Source: Rhyzopertha dominica (lineage: Eukaryota > Arthropoda > Insecta > Coleoptera > Bostrichidae). Taken from it: a stretch of DNA of 64,000 nucleotides. This document shows positions 57,901 through 64,000 of the stretch, piece by piece (the stretch's first letter is position 1; every line of letters begins with the position of its first letter). Under the pieces are notes generated by a model. The model had not been told where the DNA came from, did no database searches, and saw only the letters and a program-made list of their open reading frames with translations. The position numbers and the translations under genes were made by a program. Location of the stretch: contig QCXZ01000064.1 of assembly GCA_025024175.1 (NCBI GenBank), positions 15,004,001 through 15,068,000 on the forward strand, written 5' to 3'.

Positions 57901-59124
57901 CTTCTTACCTGACAACCAATCGCACCCGAGAATGATTTCAGTATTTAAACCCGGTACTACCAATAAAATAGACTCTAATACGTATCCGTTTACATTAAAC
58001 GGCATTAATACTTGATGACGTACCTTTACTGGTTTTGATCCAACTGCCATGACTATACTTGCTCCGGTTACCGGCAATCTAGGGACCTTAATCCCCTTCG
58101 CCTCGAACGACCTTAAACAACCCTCAGATATAGCCGAGATCTCGCTACCGCTGTCGATCAAGACCTCTACGAAACTACCAGCCAGTGATACTTTAATAAT
58201 TGGCAAAGCTACCTCCCGTGCTTCGTCTTCGTCGTTGTCGCTTAACAATTCATTAGCGTTTTCTGCAAACAAAGTAATTGTGTTCACCTGTCTCCCGACC
58301 TCCGTCCTTCTTTCTGCACGTCCTGCTTCACCACTAAATTCTGCCCTAGCATTACGAAATCGGTTATCGTTGCCCGAACGCAATTCACGACTACTATTTT
58401 GTTCCGTTTGCATAAATGTAGCGTCCATTTTCCTCAGATAACTCTCCATATCATCAACAGTTTCAACCCCTCTGATTGCTATACCCCTTTGAATATCAAA
58501 ATCAAAATGCTTAGCAAGCATATCGACTAGCTTACTTTCATCAACACTCTCATCTAAATACTGTGCCTGCCCTACTAAATCCATCAAATAATCTGCTCTA
58601 TTACCTCTTTCATGTCTACCATAGCAAAGTTTTAAGTATAAGTCTCTTTGACGCTCTACCCCCCAAAACCTTAGCTTAAACGCAGTCTCAAAATCACCGT
58701 AGGTTTTGAATTTTGATTCTTTTACCGCCACCCAGTCTTGTGCCGAGCCTTTTAGACATCCGATTGCTAAGTTCAATTTATTTTCTTCCGGCACGCCAGC
58801 TTCGGACAACAATCTATTCAGTTTCTTAAGAAAATACATAGGATGTACCTTTGAATCAGGATAATACGTTAAATTACCTCCCCCTAGTTCCCTCCAATTA
58901 GTAAGAAATGTTTTCTCATGTACTGAAGGTACTTTTACGCTATTTTGAGCTAACCTGTCAACTACTTTCTGCAAATGCAACATGTTCCCAGCTAACTGTG
59001 CTAAAACTGTCTCTATGTTACCATCATGCAAACATTCCTTCGTCTCATCACTACTTTGCTCATCTTGCCCCTCATCTAAATCTCCGTTTCCTACTTTACA
59101 TATAGACTTTTTATTCTTAGGCAT
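54955..59124 (-). CDS. Gag-Pol polyprotein of the Gypsy element
   Basis: One frame of 1389 codons from the ATG at 59124 (MPKNKKSICK). The frame is open to 59169, but only from a GTG. Positions below count from that GTG; subtract 15 for the ATG form. Gag occupies about 75-260 (retrotrans-gag region including LKGSAQDWV); no CCHC knuckle is visible. Protease: VLIDSGSEISAIS, Asp339. RT: about 520-750, with LDLTSAYWQVPL and YVDD at 688-691; the usual FGL is FEL at 660. RNase H: Asp838 and TDHKAL at 904. Integrase: zinc site His1065, His1070, Cys1100, Cys1103; catalytic Asp1131, Asp1191 and Glu1226; then a GPF/Y-type module at about 1360-1375. There is no chromodomain. Gag and Pol are fused without a frameshift. 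The only defect is an ambiguous base (residue 1093). Confidence 0.95.
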   Translation of the reverse strand: MPKNKKSICKVGNGDLDEGQDEQSSDETKECLHDGNIETVLAQLAGNMLHLQKVVDRLAQNSVKVPSVHEKTFLTNWRELGGGNLTYYPDSKVHPMYFLKKLNRLLSEAGVPEENKLNLAIGCLKGSAQDWVAVKESKFKTYGDFETAFKLRFWGVERQRDLYLKLCYGRHERGNRADYLMDLVGQAQYLDESVDESKLVDMLAKHFDFDIQRGIAIRGVETVDDMESYLRKMDATFMQTEQNSSRELRSGNDNRFRNARAEFSGEAGRAERRTEVGRQVNTITLFAENANELLSDNDEDEAREVALPIIKVSLAGSFVEVLIDSGSEISAISEGCLRSFEAKGIKVPRLPVTGASIVMAVGSKPVKVRHQVLMPFNVNGYVLESILLVVPGLNTEIILGCDWLSGKKVRLDFRDDYMEFEAEGKVTKVEFEFKVTSKDRLQVNNIRTGGDRENEVNSSISVSHKYSEEDFRKVVEDASSLSNEQKHRLYEILRQHESIFSECPGRVKGYEHEIRMVDDKPFCVKAYPIPFAHRREVDRQVKEMLSWGIIEKGNTEYLSPLVTVVKKDGSVRICLDARHLNLRMEKDLVIPPNPNELLMTFKANQVLTTLDLTSAYWQVPLREQDRKYVGFLHEGNIYRFKVVAFELSTAMASLIRCLNSLLGPEVTEFAAIYVDDLLIHSDSIDEHLHHLNTIFKKMKEAGLTVKLRKCMFFREEVSFLGHVVSGKGVSMDPKRSQAIDQYPRPRNIRELRAFLGLVNYEQRFCKDYATLTVPLTRLLKKGVPWTWGVTEQDAFNRVKSAFVRATLVSHPDWEKRFYIEADSSGYGIGGCLYQVDTETKERRVVGFTSRTLRGGEVNYTVTEKEALAIIHCLRQWRTIILGRLLTIVTDHKALTFVLSCKLKSSRLTRWILFMQEFSFDIEYRKGAENVVPDVLSRRPMKTSSDTTCEPVMKREVSVALVKLTDEYRALKGHLNTIREDQRSDEFLGAKIVILENCEREAKIFTDKEEKVVRWFIIHKGILFKRGDESSPQYKLCVPKGQIIGMVQAHHAEIGHFGKTKTYNSMKEKFYFPKMQKRXRKVVAACDLCQKSKPSKTNRGDLHSVVVEKPGQLVCLDLIGPLPKSRGGVTQLLVVVDAFSKYVRLYPLKRATTVSILNRILKDYVPQVQKPRRILSDNGTQFTSQKWVDTLEKEDIKVNRTSAYFPQGNLTERCNREVGRLLRAMCHEQHTRWAYLLQDVEQKLNNAIHDITGFTPNFLQFGKIEKLNVDKLVDFPQGNLSKSLTLDQVRVLAYERLRSKIEKRKQQHSQKYNAVTFQVGEKVLVKSHPQSSAEARTIKKFFLLFEGPFYIVRRAGPNSYVVADATGKEMGKHNIVNLKSYKTLDLDQCV

Positions 59125-59243
59125 TTTAACGGTTTTAAATAAACGCAAACAAGCAACTAATAATGCCACAAGCTAACGTCTTTTGCTAAGAAAAAAAAAC
59201 AAACACACCTGATCGTTCAAAAATCCACGCTCGAATATTCCTG

Positions 59244-59430
59244 GCGCCCTCTGTAGTCCCTCGACGCAACGACTCGCTACTAACGACGCAACGCCCTCTA
59301 TTGTCCCTCGACGCAACGACTCGCTACTAACGACGCAGCGCCCTCTGTTGTCCCTCGACGCAACAACTCGACGTAACGCCCTCTGTGGTCCCTCGTTCCA
59401 ATCACCTCGCAACCAAGGATGAAGCGCCCT
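59244..59430 (-). repeat. Tandem repeats in the Gypsy leader
   Basis: Five units recur between the primer-binding site and Gag, starting (plus-strand coordinates) near 59244, 59291, 59338, 59376 and 59424. The spacing is 47, 47, 38 and 48 bp, and each unit begins with (G/A)CGCCCTCT. The first units are nearly identical (CCTCGACGCAACGACTCGC) and later ones diverge. Tandem repeats in the untranslated leader are known from other Gypsy elements, including the insulator of Drosophila gypsy. Their role here is unknown. Confidence 0.85.
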
Positions 59431-59540
59431 CTGCCGGCAATCGTTCCAACCACCTCGAACTGCCCCAAGGTTCCGCTTCCGCTTTGCACGCCTCCACTTC
59501 AAGGTTATCGTTGTTTGTTGAATTTTCTTTTTGCTTAACA

Positions 59541-59558
59541 GCCGCCCGTTGGGAGCCA
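59541..59558 (-). other. tRNA primer-binding site
   Basis: In the sense direction, four bases after the 5' LTR, the sequence starts TGGCTCCCAACGGGC. TGG pairs with the CCA end of a tRNA. The rest resembles, with a few mismatches, the complement of a tRNA-Lys 3' end (TGGCGCCCAACG). The tRNA identity is inferred. Confidence 0.6.
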
Positions 59559-59562
59559 ATTT

Positions 59563-59927
59563 TGATGCAGACACTTATCTCCGTGGGTTTTCGGATTGGG
59601 GTGGGCTCGACTGTCAGCAAAAATTAAACGTACGAGCGAAAACACTATTTATTAACTCCACTGGTACAAGCAAGTCACCGTACAGAACAAATCACGGTAC
59701 AATGCGAATCCCGGTACAATGTAAATCACAGTTACAATGCAAATCAAGGTCGCACCATTAACAACTATTGGTCGAATCGGTTGCCGGGGAAAACCCTGCT
59801 AACGTAACAGAAGTTATCATCTCCCTATGGCGCAAACTTTCCGACTCCGCACTGTCTCCCTTTTTCCAACCGACGCCCCGATTGTCCCCTCTCCCTCAGG
59901 CAGCGTTGCCAGCTCTAAACCACCACA
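59563..59927 (-). repeat. 5' LTR of the Gypsy element
   Basis: 365 bp, apparently identical to the 3' LTR. It should hold the element's promoter, firing toward lower coordinates. It is followed by the GCGT duplication at 59928-59931. Confidence 0.96.
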
Positions 59928-59931
59928 GCGT

Positions 59932-61544
59932 GCTTTTGGTCTCTAAGAATCTTTTTTTTTGTATTTTCCCTGCGCCTCTTAGGTTGCGACGGGTGACAAA
60001 GGTATGCGATCTTGCGGTCTCGCCTAATTATGATTACAAGGGCTTTCAAAGTTCCCTAATTTGGAAATTGGTCGGAATATCTGCAATGGCAACTGCTACA
60101 GCCTAACTAAGTACTATAAAAACCACAAATTAATTAATACCCAATTTTTTCGACTTGGTTCGCTGGGTATCATGTTTCTGACCCCGAACTAGCACTTTCC
60201 ACAGTTACTTGACCCATCTGTTGATAAACAATGATTCAACAAACGATTCACGTTCGCACACAGTTTACTTTGAAATGATTACCAGCTGACTGCTGAGTGC
60301 GTGACATATTAGATTTTTATGACTCGTCGGGACTGGACTGAATTATTAAATTTTAGAATAAATAATTGTCGATCTTTTTGTCAAAGACGTTACCTTTTTG
60401 TCTGTGATATTATTTATTTTACATAATAAAAAGAACATAGAAGTGTAGCTAATTTGAGGTACCCATTAAAGTAGTCGATTCTGACAATCAATTTGTAATA
60501 GTCACTGATATCGGCGTCTGATCAGTTATCTTTAAAAGCCTATATCTCTTCTAATGATATGAGAAAGTTTTATAAGCCCAGGATGATTGTTGAATGCACT
60601 AATGTACAAAAAAAGGATGACAAACTGCGGCTCAGATGTGCAAGAATAGCGTTTGATAAAAATAAATCCAAGAGACAACACTATTATGCTGTCCTAGGTA
60701 GCACAAAGTGTCTACCAAGTAGCAGCGATATTGCAGTGTATCAAATTTGTCATTGTCATGTCTGTAAACCACATAGTTTTTCGAGGGGAGCGTACTAGTT
60801 TCCACTAAATTATGAACTCCGCCGCTAGTTCTAGTAGCAATTTAAGCTCCGTCCATTTTTGATACGGCAAAAAAATGTTATCTTTTTTGAAATACTGACT
60901 TTAACCGTATACATAATACATAATCTCACTAAAGCATATAAACATGTGCGATCTGTTTAATTCGTATGATTCGTCTTTGCAAAGATTAGGTATGCCTTTG
61001 CAGAGGCGAATTGAAGTTCATATTAAATGCAAAAAAAGGTATGGATTGTACCAACAACCCTGATTTCTCATTTTATCAGTTGAATCATACCTGTAATTCA
61101 GGTGTAAAGAAAGTTTTTTTCTGGTAATGGAAACACCTATCTTTCGATATCTACAACGATATCTACTTATAGTTTATTTTGAAAAAGTTTTGACAACATC
61201 GTTCTCTATCAACAAAGATACGCTCGTAAGGTTTATTCCCTGCAGTACGGATTGACGCAGCGAGAAACGCAGTAGCCAGATTTCTCACTGCAAGTGTGTT
61301 TTAAGAGTGTGAACAAGCCCGACCAGTGTTATGTGTCGGTATACTTTAAGTCATCTACACTCCTTCTCGTGGTGTTATGTTGAGTACCATATATGCATCG
61401 CGCTTTGGGTACGTATACAATATATACTACCACTTCCACTTTCTAAGAAACCCCAAAGGGATGTAATCGTACCACACGATCCATAAATGAAACAAGAATA
61501 GGATCTTGTGCATTTACGAGGGTCATGTCAAAATTCATTATAAT
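59932..61544. other. Unassigned DNA
   Basis: No gene identified. The plus-strand frame 60559-60798 starts at an ATG and encodes 79 residues that are basic with a Cys/His cluster near the end (ICHCHVCKPH). It has no recognisable domain and could be chance or an exon. Confidence 0.4.
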
Positions 61545-62190
61545 CCCCTTGCATATCCAAAACATGTGCCATCGCTTCGGCAGCAATGTAATGTCGTTAA
61601 ATACGCCTTTTTTGTCAAGATGTTTCCGCACTTAGAACACATATGCTGTTGCAGGGCTTTTATCCTTACAAGTCAACAAATCGGACTTCACGAAATTCTC
61701 TTTTCCACTGAAGGAACAGAACTAAATCTGGAAGACTCATGTTAGGGCTACACGGGGATGTAGGAGAATTTCACATGAGTTCTTCTCGCACACTCCTTTG
61801 ACTGACACTGCTTTATGCGATCAAGCGTTATCGTGTAAGAGAATTGTGCCGCTGTTTTTCATATCTCGTCTACACTTTTGGAATCATGCATTTAAATTTT
61901 CTACAAAGAAGAAAATACATTTGCCTTTGGTTTTTGTCTATTGCTTGGTTGTCCATGAGTTCTTCTTCCATTATGGTAGCCACTATAGTAGCGAAACTGT
62001 TGTCGGTAGCGGTTTGGGGTCTCCGTCTTCTGTGGTCGTCTTTAACACTAGTCCTACGTTCTGGAACGCTTCTCTTACTCCATTAAGTTATTATTGAAGA
62101 ATCCACACAGGACTCCAGGCAAGCTTTTTGTAACGCACCGTGAGTTTCGGCAACCGTTTCTTGCGCAATGTTTGAATTTTGATATACGCA
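61545..62190 (-). pseudogene. Mariner transposase relic (DD34D-type)
   Basis: Successive minus-strand frames are collinear with a mariner transposase. About 62185-62110 gives ETVAETHGALQKA and SCVDSSIIT ('T..e....l..aYGd.~~s...v..W'). About 62090-62010 gives ERRTSVKDDHRRRRPQTATD ('gr.sveDd.RsGRP.t'). About 61850-61780 gives GTILLHDNA and CEILLHP ('g~illHDNArpH' and 'we~l.HPpYSPDL'). About 61620-61550 gives VFNDITLLPKRWHMF ('~f..Gi..LpkRW.kC'). The first catalytic block is missing, the YSPDL block is destroyed and stops are frequent. The element ends were not found. A 62-codon open stretch (61443-61631) covers only its C-terminus. Confidence 0.75.
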
Positions 62191-64000
62191 CATTAATCCG
62201 CTACAGTGACGCATTCCATTGCATCAAACTCCCCTTACTTGAGATTTTTTTACACATAAACTGAGTGAACTACCCGCACTCTATATATAGCTAACTAATG
62301 TCCCAACGATAAACTTTTCCTTTTCCCATTGATCGTACCGTGAAGTGAAAGAGGAGAACTATAATATCACTCCATGGAACGGAATTGATCGGATCACGGC
62401 CAAACTTTAGTATGTTAGTAGCTCATTACCCACTGACCTCAAATCCGGAGCCCTACGGTGTGCAGCCTCCCGCTTCAAAAGTTGCAGGACATCAAAATTG
62501 CTGCAGATTGCCGTGCTTTCTGCAGATCGCCGTGCAATAACGTCAATGTGTTGGAATTACGTGTGGACCACGATCGGAACTACCAGATGTCGTAGTGTGC
62601 ACGTTTTCAGAAATCGTTTTCGTTCTCCCATTGATCGTACCCGCGAGGTAATATTAATATTAATATTAATATTCGTTATTGATCGAGTTGGAGTCGATCA
62701 TGGGAGAATGCCTTTTTCGTTTTGGATGATTCTACTGGTATAATTTGACAGCGCTTGTTTTTTCACCATCGCCAGTTCAGCGCCTGCTTGATATGTGCAG
62801 GAAGTATGACATGACCTCGTAGAAATATCTGCACATGTATGCCAGTTCTATAACATGAATAGTTGATGTAGGTAACCTTTATTGTATTTTTATATGTTGT
62901 TCACAGGCTACTCCTACATCTTAGCCAAACGGCATTCGGAATTCAATCGGACCCCACGCAATCAGCTCAGTCTACAGCAAGTTGCCTTTCCAATAATTCT
63001 ACCTTAATTAAAATGAGTTTTAGTCAGCATAGCACGTTTCTGTGCTAGCTGAGGTTGAATGCCAGACTTGTAAGATTAGGCACGCCGCGGCGTCATTGCG
63101 GTTGGAAGTGCATTACGCTTTTTAATGGCCTGAGAGCTTAAGCGACGCTTACTTCGTCTTAGGTTGCAATCAACTCCTGGAATATTAGAGTATATCAGGA
63201 GCAGGTGTTTGTGATTCGCGAAGTAATTAGTTTTCAGCCCTGCAAAGATCAGGGTAATGCCGGATAACAAAGCTTCGATATTTATGGGTGCAAGTTAATA
63301 AACATTTAAGAAGTGCTTTGCTAATGATAGCAGTTCAGGATTCTCTACAACTAGTTGTACTCATTTTAGTATTAATCTGTTTAAGTAGTTCGCGTCGTAC
63401 GATGTATTTGCAAAAATAACTTGCTGCGTAATGCCATTGAACTTGTATAGGTTTCGTTCTTAGAGAGAGGTATCGATAGCTACTGAAATTGGTTTTAGTG
63501 CTATATATACGTTAGTGGTCAAATTAGTTTAATTGTCTTAATTTTGTACGGTGTTAGAAGGTCCTACAAAAAATATTACAAATACGCATTTCTTCACAAA
63601 ACAGCTGTGACAATAATGTCCTATTTGTTAAGCACTCACGTAGCTTTTTAGTTTAATTCATATACCACACTTCTTGCGAATAGTTTGTTTGTATACAAGA
63701 TGTTGCCTGCTATTATTTTGTTCTCTAAACTTCTTGGAAATGGAGAGTCTATGGAATAACTGAAAGATTCACTACCTAATGTGGGATTGTCGTCTGTCAT
63801 TTACTTTAAAGCTCCTAATATTTTTCAGTGTTGATGCACAACTTACCTTCCTATGTCTAGTTTGCGTCATAAGACTCTATTTTAAATATAATAGCATTAG
63901 AATAGCAAAATTATTCAATCCCTAAAAAATATATTTTTCTACTACCTTAATAGAAAGTAGGCTTTTCCATCACAATTTCAGGGAGGCAGATGACTATTTA
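62191..64000. other. Unassigned DNA to the window end
   Basis: No gene recognised. Bases 62648-62674 form a short (AATATT)-type array. CCCATTGATCGTACC occurs twice (about 62328 and 62628), indicating a small local repeat. Bases 62930-63200 are less AT-rich with a 64-codon minus-strand frame lacking any motif. Confidence 0.45.

Larger units (their letters stand above)
54461..59927 (-). mobile_element. Full-length Ty3/Gypsy LTR retrotransposon
   Basis: A 5467-bp element with two 365-bp LTRs beginning TG and ending CA, flanked by the 4-bp duplication GCGT (54457-54460 and 59928-59931). In its sense (minus) direction the order is 5' LTR (59927-59563), primer-binding site, a leader with short tandem repeats, one Gag-Pol frame, polypurine tract (54838-54826) and 3' LTR (54825-54461). 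There is no envelope-like frame, so it is a retrotransposon, not an errantivirus. I saw no difference between the LTRs, the coding frame is open except for one ambiguous base, and the target duplication is intact. It is therefore a young, potentially active insertion. Confidence 0.96.

Noticed and set aside
55792..59176. Many plus-strand ORFs of 64-130 codons
   Set aside because: They are antisense shadows of the Gypsy Gag-Pol frame.

Overview
The window is AT-rich, intron-bearing eukaryotic DNA, almost certainly from an arthropod and most likely an insect. The evidence is the mixture of Jockey-type and RTE-type LINEs, ITm/mariner, hAT and P-superfamily relics, a Ty3/Gypsy element, a tRNA-derived SINE, long trinucleotide (AAT/ATT) arrays and GT-AG splice-like signals. 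It contains no bacterial-style operons, rRNA, CRISPR or complete multi-exon host gene that I can recognise. Eight ambiguous bases (n) are present; several fall in the repeats.

Layout. 0-5 kb: two decayed non-LTR retrotransposon pieces (RT at 65-655, RNase H/C-terminus at 970-1440), then nothing recognised. 5.1-6.4 kb: an apparently intact mariner-like DNA transposon with 27-bp perfect terminal inverted repeats and a DD37E transposase. 7.5-10 kb: a small palindrome carrying a hammerhead-like motif, a CpG-rich patch, and an hAT transposase relic. 12.2 kb: an (AAT)n array. 16-17.3 kb: two inverted-repeat elements, the second with an interleaved A-B-A'-B' arrangement. 19.9-24 kb: a candidate two-exon secreted-peptide gene whose putative intron holds a 2.1-kb foldback element built of 147-bp repeats. 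That element is inserted beside a hammerhead-like motif. 27.8-30.2 kb: a second foldback copy with foreign DNA in its centre. 31.5-33.4 kb: a TA-flanked 1.85-kb palindrome with a nested insertion. 36.1-38.3 kb: a 5'-truncated, frame-broken Jockey-type LINE with an (ATT)n tail. 39-39.5 kb: a mariner relic next to a compound microsatellite. 41.5-43.7 kb: an RTE-like RT relic, then two minus-strand sequences matching the canonical hammerhead core, 1.8 kb apart and bracketing a 1-kb palindrome. 44.6 kb: a tRNA-derived SINE with a 9-bp target duplication. 46.5-47.4 kb: a P-superfamily (THAP-type) transposase relic. 54.5-59.9 kb: a full-length Ty3/Gypsy retrotransposon with apparently identical 365-bp LTRs and one open Gag-Pol frame. 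61.5-62.2 kb: another mariner relic.

The window therefore reads as an intergenic or intronic transposon graveyard with two young insertions, the DD37E element and the Gypsy element. The most unusual material is the 147-bp-unit foldback family, the family of hammerhead-type motifs in short repeats, and the interleaved inverted repeat at 16.7-17.3 kb. Identifications rest on motif recognition by eye; no database search was possible.
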